In this document: positions 7,053-15,243 of the stretch, piece after piece
Layout: every line of letters begins with the position of its first letter
How positions within the stretch are numbered: position 1 is the stretch's first letter
Assembly (NCBI GenBank): GCA_016179105.1
Contig: JACOSB010000097.1
Location: 1-33,946 of the forward strand
Length of the DNA: 33,946 nucleotides
Direction: 5' to 3'
From: Candidatus Acetothermia bacterium
Lineage (GTDB): Bacteria > Bipolaricaulota > Bipolaricaulia > RBG-16-55-9 > DRXL01
Position numbers and translations under genes: made by a program
The notes under the pieces: generated by a model
Seen by the model: only the letters and a program-made list of their open reading frames with translations
Told to the model about the DNA's origin: nothing
The model's database searches: none

Positions 7053-9473
7053 ATGCGCTCCAAGATGATCCGGTGGTCCAACCTCACTGAGCTATCTGTC
7101 AACTATCCCAAAACGGTGATCCTGCTTACCCTGGCTATCACGGCGTTCTTTCTGCTGCAGTTTCCGAAGATCAAGACGGATACCGACCCCAAAAATATGC
7201 TGCCAGCGACCTCACAGGTGCGGGTCTACAACGACCAGGTTGATCGCTGGTTCGCCCTGCACAAAGACGTGATCGTCTTGGGGGTCGTCAACGACCAAGG
7301 GATCTTCAACACAGACACGCTCGCGCGTATCGTTCGTCTCACCGACGAGATCGCCAAGCTCCAGGACGTCGTGGCCCGCGATGTGAACAGCTTCACGACC
7401 GTGGACAACGTCACGTCCGAAGGAGATCTTTTGACCGTGAAGCCCCTCATGAGCAAGATTCCTCAAAATCCGCAAGAGTTGCAAGCCTTAAGAAAAGCGC
7501 TCTATGAGAACCCGCTCTTTCTGGAGAGACTGATCTCCAAAGACGGCAAGACTACGGCTATTTACATTCCTTTGGAACCCACCGCCAACGGCCAAGAAAT
7601 CGCCGGACAGATCAAACAATTTTTACTCAAAGAAAACGGACCGGAGAAATATTATCTCGCGGGGGACCCGATCGCCCGCGATACCTTCGGCGCTCAGATG
7701 TTCCTGCAGATGGCCCTCTTCTCCCCGCTGGCGGGCCTTATCATGTTCCTGGCGCTTTACGGGATGTTCCGCAATCTGACTTTGGTGGGATCGGTCATGG
7801 CTGTAGCGATGATCAGCATTGTCTGGAGCATGGGATTTCTGATCGGCATGGGTTTTCCGGTGCACATCATGAGCTCGATGATCCCGGTCTTTCTGATGGC
7901 AATTGCCACCGATAGCGTCCATATCTTCAATGAGTTTTATTTCCGCTTCCGCGAGCTGAGACAAAAAAGGGCCGCGATTCTGGACACGATGCGCACCGTC
8001 GGGGCACCCGTGCGCTACACCGCGCTGGCCACGGCGGTGGGCTTCGCCACGCTCTCGTTGGTCGGGTTTGTCGCGCTGAAGGCCGGGCATTTGATCCCGA
8101 TCAAGGGAGCCATTGAGCCGGTGATGGTCTTCGGGCTCTTTGTGGCCTTCGGCACCCTGGCTTTGCGCCTGATGAGCTTCAGCTTCATTCCGGCGGTGAT
8201 GATGCTGGCGCCCGAAGAAAAACTGCTCAAAGTTTCTGGCCACGAAGATCTGGAGAGCAATTGGACGGTGCGTGGGCTGCGCCGCCTCGGAGAGTTCAGC
8301 CTCACCCGAAGCAAATTTGTGATTGGCGCAAGCCTTCTGCTGGTGATTGTCTCCATCGTGGGGATGAGCCAAATCCGAGTTAACAACAATATGGTGAGTT
8401 GGTTTAAAACGGGCAGCGAGATCCGCCAGGCCGATACAATCCTGAATGATCGACTCGGTGGAACGGCCTCGGCTTACGTGGTGGCCTCCGCAGAAAAACA
8501 GGACTTTATGAAGCAACCTGAAGCTTTGAAATATATCGATTCATTACAGAGAGATCTCGAAAAATTACCCGTCGTGGGCAAAACGACTTCGGTCGCCGAT
8601 TATGCGAAGTGGATCAACCGCGTGATGAACCGGGATGATGCAGCGTATTATCGTGTTCCTGAGGATGAACCGACGATCGCTCAGTATCTCTTGCTCTTCA
8701 GCATGTCGGCCAAGCCCAGCGACCTGGATAACGTCGTCGATTACCCGTATCAAAAGGCGAACATCTGGGTACAGCTTAAGACCTGGGATGCGGGCGCGAT
8801 GCGTCAAGTCATCGATCGCGTCAACGCATTCGCCGCAGCTCACCCGCTCAAGGGCATGACCTTCCAGCCCGCCGGTGTAGCCTACTTCAATCTCGTGTGG
8901 GATGACGAAGTTCTCTACGGCATGTTGGAAGGTTTTATTCTGGCTCTGGTCTTTGTCTTCATCATATTGACCGTCAACTTCCGCTCGTGGCGGTGGGCCG
9001 TGGTCAGCTTCGTTCCTTTGCTCTTTGCTATCACCTTGATCTACGGGTTCATCGGCTTCATCAAAAAAGATTTCGACATGCCCATTGCCGTTCTCTCTAC
9101 ACTCTCTTTAGGGATGGCGGTCGATTTCGCGATTCACTTCGTGAGAAGATTCCAGCAGCGCTATCGGGAAGACCCGGATCTAGAGAGGGCTTTGCTATGG
9201 ACCGTGGCGCGACCGGGCAAGGGAATTTTGAGAAATGCCGTGCTCTTCGCCGCTGGTTTTTCAGTGATGGTCTTCGCGAGTCTGACGCCCTACATCACCG
9301 TAGGGCTCTTCATCATGGCCATTATGCTGCTGAGCGCGCTCGCGACGTTGATCTTTTTGCCGGCGTTGATTCGACTGCTACCGGGCTGGCTGCTGAAAGA
9401 GAAGATATTAGTCTCAGTGGGTGCTGCGAGCACAACTCAACCTGAACTGAATCCAGAAAAGGAGAGCCAATGA
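7053..9473 (+). CDS. RND/MMPL-family exporter
   Basis: This is an inner-membrane RND superfamily transporter of about 806 residues in the MMPL/HpnN-like single-polypeptide class. It shows two repeated halves. Each has one helix, a large periplasmic loop (about residues 45-210 and 445-640), and then a bundle of five helices. The second bundle contains SLGMAVDFAIHF, the typical proton-relay helix region with an acidic residue. A TTG at 7035 abuts the GGAG site, which is too close. The ATG at 7053 is 18 bases from it, which is long, so the start is uncertain by a few codons. Pairing with a LolA-like protein suggests lipid or hydrophobic cargo export to the outer membrane. Confidence 0.9.
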   Translation: MRSKMIRWSNLTELSVNYPKTVILLTLAITAFFLLQFPKIKTDTDPKNMLPATSQVRVYNDQVDRWFALHKDVIVLGVVNDQGIFNTDTLARIVRLTDEIAKLQDVVARDVNSFTTVDNVTSEGDLLTVKPLMSKIPQNPQELQALRKALYENPLFLERLISKDGKTTAIYIPLEPTANGQEIAGQIKQFLLKENGPEKYYLAGDPIARDTFGAQMFLQMALFSPLAGLIMFLALYGMFRNLTLVGSVMAVAMISIVWSMGFLIGMGFPVHIMSSMIPVFLMAIATDSVHIFNEFYFRFRELRQKRAAILDTMRTVGAPVRYTALATAVGFATLSLVGFVALKAGHLIPIKGAIEPVMVFGLFVAFGTLALRLMSFSFIPAVMMLAPEEKLLKVSGHEDLESNWTVRGLRRLGEFSLTRSKFVIGASLLLVIVSIVGMSQIRVNNNMVSWFKTGSEIRQADTILNDRLGGTASAYVVASAEKQDFMKQPEALKYIDSLQRDLEKLPVVGKTTSVADYAKWINRVMNRDDAAYYRVPEDEPTIAQYLLLFSMSAKPSDLDNVVDYPYQKANIWVQLKTWDAGAMRQVIDRVNAFAAAHPLKGMTFQPAGVAYFNLVWDDEVLYGMLEGFILALVFVFIILTVNFRSWRWAVVSFVPLLFAITLIYGFIGFIKKDFDMPIAVLSTLSLGMAVDFAIHFVRRFQQRYREDPDLERALLWTVARPGKGILRNAVLFAAGFSVMVFASLTPYITVGLFIMAIMLLSALATLIFLPALIRLLPGWLLKEKILVSVGAASTTQPELNPEKESQ

Positions 9474-9526
9474 ATACAAGGAGTACGAATCACAAACGCA
9501 CAACAACAAGAAAGGAGCAGATCGCA

Positions 9527-10315
9527 ATGAAGAGTAAATTCGTGCTGGCTTTAGTGCTAGTCTTTTTGGCTGGTGTAGCCACGGTTCCGTCGGCCCAGAC
9601 GCCGACCGCAGACCAAATCATGCAGATGGTGGAGAACCGCTTTCAAGGCAACGATTCCCAGGTCCAGGTGCAGCTTGACACCACCAACGCTCAGGGCCAG
9701 ACCCGCACGCTCCAAATCGAAACGAAGTCGTTCCTCTACGATAAGCAGAACATCAAGTACAAGATCTTGGTCACCGTCACGGCCCCGGCGGATTTAAAGA
9801 GTTTGGCTTTTTTGGTATGGGAGAACAAATACCCCAAGCCCGATGACCGCTGGCTCTACCAACCGAGCCTAAAGACCGTCAAGAAGATCGAGCCCGAGAA
9901 TGCTCGCACTTCGCTCTTCGGCACCGTCTTCAACTTCGAAGACGTGAACGGCCGGCCCGCGGAAGCCGATACTCACAAACTGCTACGCAATGAACCCATC
10001 GAGGGTCGACAAGCCTGGGTGATCGAGAGCACTCCGAAGAATCCAAGCATCGTGGAATTCAGCCGCCGGGTCGTCTGGATCGACCAAGAAAGCTTGGCCA
10101 TCCTCAAAGAAGAACTCTATGACAAACAGAAGGGCGATCTCTTACGGGTCTTCAAGCTCGCCAAACAAGAGAAGATTGATAATATCTGGACCAATCTGAT
10201 TGCTACGGTCGAGCACGTGCAAACCCAGACCAAGAGCAAGTATACCTACAGCAATGTCAAGTACAACACGGGCATTCCCGAGAGCGCCTTTGATCCCAAC
10301 AATCTGGGCAAGTGA
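9527..10315 (+). CDS. LolA-like outer membrane lipoprotein-sorting protein
   Basis: I chose the ATG at 9527 because AAAGGAG lies nine bases upstream and the product begins with a clean signal peptide (MKSKFVLALVLVFLAG, cut near residue 23). A longer frame from 9470 would bury that peptide. The 262-residue protein fits the LolA_like family commonly encoded after MMPL transporters. TADQIMQMVENRF starts the mature domain, and WLYQPSLKTVKKI with the later RRVVWIDQ strand are typical. It should be periplasmic and carry lipid or lipoprotein cargo. It lies 53 bases after the exporter stop in the same operon. Confidence 0.88.
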   Translation: MKSKFVLALVLVFLAGVATVPSAQTPTADQIMQMVENRFQGNDSQVQVQLDTTNAQGQTRTLQIETKSFLYDKQNIKYKILVTVTAPADLKSLAFLVWENKYPKPDDRWLYQPSLKTVKKIEPENARTSLFGTVFNFEDVNGRPAEADTHKLLRNEPIEGRQAWVIESTPKNPSIVEFSRRVVWIDQESLAILKEELYDKQKGDLLRVFKLAKQEKIDNIWTNLIATVEHVQTQTKSKYTYSNVKYNTGIPESAFDPNNLGK

Positions 10316-10321
10316 GATGCC

Positions 10322-10801
10322 ATGAAGTATGAGTATGCTTTAAAGCTGATTTTGTTAGCGGTCTTCCTTACGCTGGCAGCATCGTCCGGGGCTTTTGCCG
10401 AGCCCCAAAAACTGGAGACGTTGGTCATCGACGAGACGAAAACACTGGAGGAATCCGTGTGCGTGGAGTTCTTAGCGCGAGGCTTGCAAACCTCCGGTCT
10501 CTTTGAGCTGGAAGCTCTGTCGCAAATCCCGCGGGAGCCAAACCCTTCGGGCAAGCCGTACGATTTGACCGTGATCGTTCCCGAGAAGATCCTGCAAGTT
10601 TGGCTCGTTACGGCGGACATCCCCGCGAGGCTGCCCGATTTCCTCCAGAGAGATCTTCTTCTTATCAAGGAGATCGTCGCTCAAATCTACAACGGCAGTG
10701 ATTGCACACTGCGTCAGGCGGTAGATACGAGCGACGATCTGGCCCCGGCGCTCTACGCCGCCGTCTTGTTACAAAATGGCTGGCTCCAGAGCCCCCGCTG
10801 A
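10322..10801 (+). CDS. Exported hypothetical protein
   Basis: The 159-residue product begins with a signal peptide (KLILLAVFLTLAASSGAFA, cleaved near residue 26). The mature part is about 133 residues of mixed alpha/beta character, with two cysteines (ESVCVEF and GSDCTLRQ) that could form a disulfide. I do not recognise the family. It starts six bases after the LolA-like gene and is followed 18 bases later by the ArsR gene, so it is almost certainly cotranscribed with the exporter. A periplasmic accessory role is only inferred. Confidence 0.75.
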   Translation: MKYEYALKLILLAVFLTLAASSGAFAEPQKLETLVIDETKTLEESVCVEFLARGLQTSGLFELEALSQIPREPNPSGKPYDLTVIVPEKILQVWLVTADIPARLPDFLQRDLLLIKEIVAQIYNGSDCTLRQAVDTSDDLAPALYAAVLLQNGWLQSPR

Positions 10802-10819
10802 GAGCGAGAGGAGCACCCG

Positions 10820-11176
10820 ATGAACCGAGCCGAACTCCGGAAGGAAGCCTATAAGCTCCATGCCCGCGTGTGTAGCATCATGGCGAACCCCAAGCGCCTC
10901 GAGATGATTGAACTCCTGAGTGGAGGTGAAAAATCCGTCGAAGAGCTGACGCAACGCATGAATATCCCTAAAGCCAATGTCTCACAGCATTTGGCCTTGC
11001 TGCGCCACCATAACATCGTTGTGACGCGCAAAGAGGGACTCCGGGTCTTTTACAAGATCGCCAACTCCAAAGTAACCCAGGCTTGTCGGTTGATGCGCGA
11101 GGTGACGTTGGAGCAACTGAGCGTAGGCAAGCAAACTATCCAAGCGGTTCGGCCCGCCAGGAATGCGCGGAGGTAG
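10820..11176 (+). CDS. ArsR-family winged-helix regulator
   Basis: The 118-residue protein is a compact winged-helix dimer of the ArsR type. MANPKRLEMIELL is the typical opening helix, SVEELTQRMNIPKANVSQHLALLRHHNIV (about 38-66) is the helix-turn-helix, and EGLRVFYKI is the wing. The metal-sensing CxC motif of the recognition helix is absent, so it is not a classical ArsR/SmtB metal sensor at that site. GAGGAG lies about six bases before the ATG. As the last regulatory gene of the exporter operon, with a dyad at the operon promoter, it probably represses its own operon. Confidence 0.88.
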   Translation: MNRAELRKEAYKLHARVCSIMANPKRLEMIELLSGGEKSVEELTQRMNIPKANVSQHLALLRHHNIVVTRKEGLRVFYKIANSKVTQACRLMREVTLEQLSVGKQTIQAVRPARNARR

Positions 11177-11179
11177 AGC

Positions 11180-11343
11180 ATGAGGAGATTTATGAAAATT
11201 GTATGCGTGCTCATCGGCCATGGCTCTCCGCCACTGGATTTTCCCAAGGCAGAATTGTCAGAATATTTTCGGTTGCACTCACAGGCCGAAATGGGAACTT
11301 TGCCCGAAAATTTGCAGTCACGCTATGAAGCGCTAGACGAGCG
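11180..11343 (+). pseudogene. Truncated CbiX/sirohydrochlorin chelatase-like gene (5' part)
   Basis: The frame opens MRRFMKIVCVLIGHGSPPLDF and continues through SRYEALDERN. As I remember them, CbiX-like proteins start with the same HG-SPP-DFP layout and a RYEAL helix near residue 50. After about position 11343 the frame loses any resemblance and becomes arginine-rich noise ending at 11476. From the same point the opposite strand carries a different gene. The protein is therefore cut after about 54 residues and lacks the chelatase active-site histidines. It starts four bases after the arsR stop, so it was once the last gene of this operon. Confidence 0.6.
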
Positions 11344-11852
11344 AAATACCAGATCGTGCCTGTCGGGGTCTGGCGTGGAGCAAGCGAGACGGTCTCTTGA
11401 TTGGCATAGCTGCTTTCGCCGCTGCCGTCGGTTTCTGGTGTCGATGCCCAGAGTGGGCGCACGAAGCGCCAGATAGCACCATTGTCATCACTGCGGGCGA
11501 GATGCGAATCGACTGTAACTGTGTTGCTTCCTCCTCCAGCGCCGCGCGAGACTTGCGTGTGCGGCCAGGAGTAGACAAGCCAGATGATGTTGCTCGCAGG
11601 ATCACGACGGAAGGAAGGATCGGCATAGCCTCGGGCGGGGCTGGGGCGGCCATCGGGCAGCGTAGCGGGTGCGTCTCCTTGGATCGCGATCTCGGGACAT
11701 GCGTTGCTCGCCGCTGTGCAGTCGATGGCTGAGAGAGTGCTCTGATCTCCAATGATGCTTGTGGCGGCTCTGGTTGAAAAGTCCACTCTGTTAGTCAATG
11801 CACCTAGAGCAAGAGCTGTGAGCACCAGCAAAAGCCATTTTCGAGTTTTCAT
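11335..11852 (-). pseudogene. Truncated exported sialidase/BNR-like protein (5' part)
   Basis: On the minus strand the frame starts at 11852 with AAGGAG upstream and a signal peptide (KWLLLVLTALALGAL, cut near residue 30). The mature part reads YADPSFRRDP, WLVYSWPH, HLARSDDNGAIWRFVRPLW and TGTIWYFARL. That resembles the first beta-propeller blades of exo-alpha-sialidase or BNR-repeat proteins, including a SxDxGxxW-like Asp box. At about 11335-11345 the frame passes into the antisense of the cbiX-like fragment and homology stops. Complete relatives are several hundred residues longer, so this is a broken gene of about 172 genuine codons. Confidence 0.6.
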
Positions 11853-11890
11853 GCTACTATGTTCTCCTTATTCGAGCTTTTAATCTGCTG

Positions 11891-11907
11891 TGTGAGTGTA
11901 TCTCACA
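11891..11907. repeat. Dyad TGTGAG-N5-CTCACA
   Basis: This perfect six-base inverted repeat lies between the beta-helix gene stop and the start of the sialidase-like fragment (both minus strand). It could be a weak hairpin after the beta-helix gene or an operator for the sialidase-like gene. The half-sites resemble CRP half-sites, but the spacing (TGTGA-N7-TCACA) is one base longer than a CRP site. No T-tract follows. Confidence 0.35.
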
Positions 11908-11942
11908 GAGAATGATAACGCGATACTGTTGCATTATCTGTA

Positions 11943-13856
11943 CTAAGGTAGGCACACCTGCCCATCGGGTAAATCTTTGAACGTGTGACTACCTGGATTC
12001 CCTTTGCCGTTCTGGTTGCCAGATGTGTTGTTGTCCTTGACCGTGTTGGATTCTTGGAAGATCATTTGGCCAGTGAATCGGTCCTTATCGTAACCACACT
12101 GTCTTAGATAAGCCGACACTCCCCAGTCCGTGTTATTGCGGATTACAGAGTTATTAAGAATGACGCGGGTTTCATCGTACGCAGTCACACCGTTGCAAAC
12201 AGCTGTCTCGTCGGTGCGCGCCGAGAGGCAAGCTCTTTGGCTTCCGTTCTTCTCAATAGTGCTGGAACGTACTTCCAACTGCGCTTGGTCATATGTGATA
12301 AGACCACTGTTCCCATTCGCAGACACTTGCGATTTTTCCATCACAACCTTTGCCTGGTCTCCTATCAAAAGGCCCTCTTCTCCATTGTCGGAGATTTGAG
12401 AATTCGTAATCATGGCTGTGGCTGACTCCAAAAGCCAGAGGCCGAAAGCGCCGTTATGGGTTATCTGGGAGTCTTGAATCTTCGAGACTGCTGTCTTTTG
12501 GCTCAGTTCAAGCCCGATGGCATTTCTGCTGAAGACTGATTTTTGAATGTCGAGAGCGACGGCACTGTGTGCACTGAGACCATCCCTGCGATTGCCAGAG
12601 ATCAGTGAGTCTTGAATAGTCAGTGTAACTGAGTCGATCACCAGAATGCCATCGTACATGTTGCTGGAGACTTCAGAGTTTTGGATGGTTGTATGTGCCG
12701 TCCCCCGCACCAAGAGCCCGAATCCGTTGTTGGAGACTTGAACATCTCGCAAACTGACCTGCCCATAAAGTAGCAGGCCTGAATACTCAGCTCCTGTTAT
12801 CTTCACTCCTTCCAGTACTACATCATCTACACCGCCGAGCAGTGAGATCCCAAAGTTGTGTTTCGATGGAGCCTTTAGAGTGGTCCGATCTCTCCCTGCT
12901 CCTTGCAACGTTAGCGGTTTCCAAATCGTTATCCCCGTCTCGTAGGAGCCAGCGGCAATGTTGATCGTCCCACCGGGGGCGATGGCATCCACGGCTTCCT
13001 GCAGGTTTTTGAAATCATCAGGGACAGCTAATCGATCACGTGTCGTTTGCGGAACCAGAGGCTTTCGCAAAGCAGTGGGAGCATAGCCGCATAAGTCCAT
13101 GTCATTTCCCTGCATTTTTGAGGAAGTGCCTTGTACTTGAGCGTACTGAGAGAAGACCTGGATGGCGCAACCTCGATTGTCCTCAAAGATGGCCTCGGCG
13201 AGTTCCACTTGAGCATTATCTGATACATCCAAGCCGTCGCCCCGGTTTCCGATGATCTGCGTATTTTGGAGGGTGAGCTTCGCTGCATCTCTCGCTACAA
13301 GACCTCCACCATTATTAGAGATCTGCGAATTGATAACGCTAACGCTAGCTTCGTTGTTTGCAGAGACACCACCTAAATTATCTGAGACCTGGGAGTTGGT
13401 AAGAGTCAGGTGAGCTTCATTCTCTACTCTTACGCCGTAATAGCTATGAGATAGACCTGAGTCGCTCAAATCGACCGCAGATTTTCCCGCGACAAGAAAT
13501 GCCTCTGCCCCACCAGAGTAGCCGATAGTGAGCTGACTTAATGTCACGTGAATTTCAGACTGACCCTGAACGCGAATAGTAGACCGGCCATTATCGCTTT
13601 TGATGACCGTCTGTTCTCGTCCAGCACCGCGCAACGTTATGGGCTTGCTGATCTCAACATGCTCTTGGTAGACGCCGACACTAAGACAGATTACTGCATT
13701 TTCTGGAGCATTGTCAATTACCTGCTGTATCGACTGTCCCGGCTGAACCGTGACACTGCAGCTTTGAGTCCATCCAAGATAACCGCCCTGTCCAGCAACC
13801 CCAACTGCGATAACTAAGATCGCTCCCACGCCGAAAAGCTTTGTGCTTCTGAGCAT
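11943..13856 (-). CDS. Exported right-handed beta-helix protein, two tandem domains
   Basis: The 637-residue protein has a signal peptide (LFGVGAILVIAVGVAG). AAGGAG lies eight bases before its ATG. It contains two copies of a domain that opens with IQQVIDNAPENAVI or LQEAVDAIAPGGTI, then a GxY strand, then ITLRGAGREQT or LTLQGAGRDRT. Each is followed by many short beta-helix coils of the NSQISDNG type. Copy one covers about residues 35-265 and copy two about 285-570. The C-terminus has a Cys-containing cap (RQCGYDKD, QVCLP). Such proteins are extracellular and often bind or cleave polysaccharides, but I see no defined catalytic set. It reads as an internal duplication. Confidence 0.88.
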   Translation of the reverse strand: MLRSTKLFGVGAILVIAVGVAGQGGYLGWTQSCSVTVQPGQSIQQVIDNAPENAVICLSVGVYQEHVEISKPITLRGAGREQTVIKSDNGRSTIRVQGQSEIHVTLSQLTIGYSGGAEAFLVAGKSAVDLSDSGLSHSYYGVRVENEAHLTLTNSQVSDNLGGVSANNEASVSVINSQISNNGGGLVARDAAKLTLQNTQIIGNRGDGLDVSDNAQVELAEAIFEDNRGCAIQVFSQYAQVQGTSSKMQGNDMDLCGYAPTALRKPLVPQTTRDRLAVPDDFKNLQEAVDAIAPGGTINIAAGSYETGITIWKPLTLQGAGRDRTTLKAPSKHNFGISLLGGVDDVVLEGVKITGAEYSGLLLYGQVSLRDVQVSNNGFGLLVRGTAHTTIQNSEVSSNMYDGILVIDSVTLTIQDSLISGNRRDGLSAHSAVALDIQKSVFSRNAIGLELSQKTAVSKIQDSQITHNGAFGLWLLESATAMITNSQISDNGEEGLLIGDQAKVVMEKSQVSANGNSGLITYDQAQLEVRSSTIEKNGSQRACLSARTDETAVCNGVTAYDETRVILNNSVIRNNTDWGVSAYLRQCGYDKDRFTGQMIFQESNTVKDNNTSGNQNGKGNPGSHTFKDLPDGQVCLP

Positions 13857-13932
13857 ACTGATGCTCCTTTTAGAACAGACCTATTTCTGAATCCAAGCTC
13901 TGTTAGTCTGTTTCAAGTGCTCACCCTCTTCG

Positions 13933-14793
13933 TCACCGCTCACAGGCAAAACTAAACTTGAGCGGTTCGCTCTCGTGGCCCACCTTATCCCGCGCTACAG
14001 CCGTGGCCACAAAGCCTAGACTCCTGCGGTGGCAGTCGACCGTCATCTGAAATCGCACTGCCTTCAGTGCGGGGCCAAACAACGTAGGAACCAGTGCAGC
14101 CTGGACTGTGAGGGAAACTGCATCCGCAACCGATCCGTCCTCGCTTTGATAACTGATCTTGATCGATGTCGTATCGTCTTCCTGATCAGTGTAGGCGATG
14201 GCTCCGGTCGTCAGGTCTCCATTGTTGACCCGCTCGGGGAAAGCGGCAAAGAGTAAAATGGGTTGGCTGGTAAATTTAACGTCAGTCAAATTGGGTATTT
14301 CTCTAATTGGCGCCATCTGGGTGCATAATACACTGTAGCCTCTGGGCCCTTGAAAATTGACCGTCACTTCCGCCGGATCATAGACCAGCAACAGCCGCAA
14401 GACTTCGAGGAAGGCTGAGGCGGTGGCGTTGCCAAATTGCTGTTGGATCACTTGATCGAGGCCGCGCTCTCGGACAGCAGCCATCTTGGGCAGGCGTTGC
14501 GCTGCTTCGTCGTTGATGGTTTTGGCGAGCCGATCCAGGAAATCTTTGAGTTGTTTGACCTCGGATAAGTTGATGCTGGTCTGGGTGGACTCTCCCGCCG
14601 TGCGCTGAAATTGGATCACGAACTCACCGCTGGTGGGTAGCGCGACAGGCGTGGGGATATTGAGCAGCCCGCCACTCGCGATCGTGGGCAACGGACACTG
14701 AAAGACAGTGGGGGCTGCGAGTGTTGAGGACACCCCCCAAAGGCCGAACCAAACCACTAACAGAAACGCACATCTAGCAAACGTTGTACGCAC
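13933..14793 (-). CDS. Exported hypothetical protein
   Basis: The 286-residue protein uses a GTG start with AAGGAGG five bases upstream on the minus strand. A signal peptide (CAFLLVVWFGLWGVSSTLAA) is cut near residue 27. The middle, about residues 77-140, is helical (QLKDFLDRLAKTI, LEVLRLLLVYDPAEV). The end, about residues 160-286, looks like a beta-sandwich, possibly Ig-like, with two cysteines. I do not recognise a family. It precedes the beta-helix gene by 76 bp on the same strand, so the two may be coexpressed surface or periplasmic proteins. Confidence 0.75.
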   Translation of the reverse strand: MRTTFARCAFLLVVWFGLWGVSSTLAAPTVFQCPLPTIASGGLLNIPTPVALPTSGEFVIQFQRTAGESTQTSINLSEVKQLKDFLDRLAKTINDEAAQRLPKMAAVRERGLDQVIQQQFGNATASAFLEVLRLLLVYDPAEVTVNFQGPRGYSVLCTQMAPIREIPNLTDVKFTSQPILLFAAFPERVNNGDLTTGAIAYTDQEDDTTSIKISYQSEDGSVADAVSLTVQAALVPTLFGPALKAVRFQMTVDCHRRSLGFVATAVARDKVGHESEPLKFSFACER

Positions 14794-14869
14794 AAAGTCC
14801 TCCTTCTCTATCTTTTGGGTCTGAATCTATTCTGAAAAATGAACTGGGGGTAGAGTGTGAGTCCGACGA

Positions 14870-14957
14870 AATCTATACTTGAGTAAGAAAACTTCATTCT
14901 GCCCACCACCGACTCCATTTCCCAGGCAAATGATCTTTCTTGTTCGAAGTATAGATT
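14870..14957. repeat. Inverted repeat of 11 bp with 66-bp spacing
   Basis: AATCTATACTT at 14870-14880 is matched exactly by AAGTATAGATT at 14947-14957. It lies in the non-coding stretch 14794-15012 upstream of the minus-strand exported genes. No coding frame or strong promoter is visible between the arms. It may be chance, a regulator dyad or the ends of a tiny inserted element. Confidence 0.3.
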
Positions 14958-15012
14958 CTTTAGGATATCCTGTCAATGTCGTCGGTCAGTATTGAGTGAT
15001 TCTCTCTTCCCA

Positions 15013-15195
15013 TCATTCGATCACATGAATGTTCTTCTTTCGGCACATCTCTTTTAAGATCTTCGGCCACACAGTGACGCTGACTTCTCTCAGATGCGCT
15101 TTTCTTATGCCTCCGCCGATGCTGAGCGGGATCTCATTGTTTGTTCGAGTGCGAAGATCGCAAAGATGCCTGTGCTCTTGGTTCATATGATCCAT
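15013..15195 (-). pseudogene. asnA: C-terminal remnant of aspartate-ammonia ligase (asnA-like)
   Basis: This 60-codon minus-strand frame encodes [20 protein letters not shown] followed by [11 protein letters not shown] and a short basic tail. Aspartate-ammonia ligase ends with a very similar pattern: a PxTIGGGIGQSR loop, a hydrophobic helix, then HIGxVQxxVWP. Here the helix between GGGI and RKAH is deleted, and the first 270 or so residues of the enzyme are missing. The remnant therefore cannot be active. A class II synthetase of related fold is the alternative source. It lies directly upstream of the histidine kinase gene on the opposite strand. Confidence 0.55.
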
Positions 15196-15243
15196 GACCT
15201 TGCAGCCCGCTAACGCATGCGTTTACACTGAGATTGAGAATCT

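Noticed and set aside
7623..8516. 297-codon minus-strand frame inside the RND gene
   Set aside because: Its His/Gln/Asp-rich composition is a shadow of the conserved exporter frame.
11343..11476. C-terminal part of the plus-strand frame after the cbiX-like start
   Set aside because: It is Arg/Ser-rich, has no family pattern, and lies antisense to the sialidase-like fragment.
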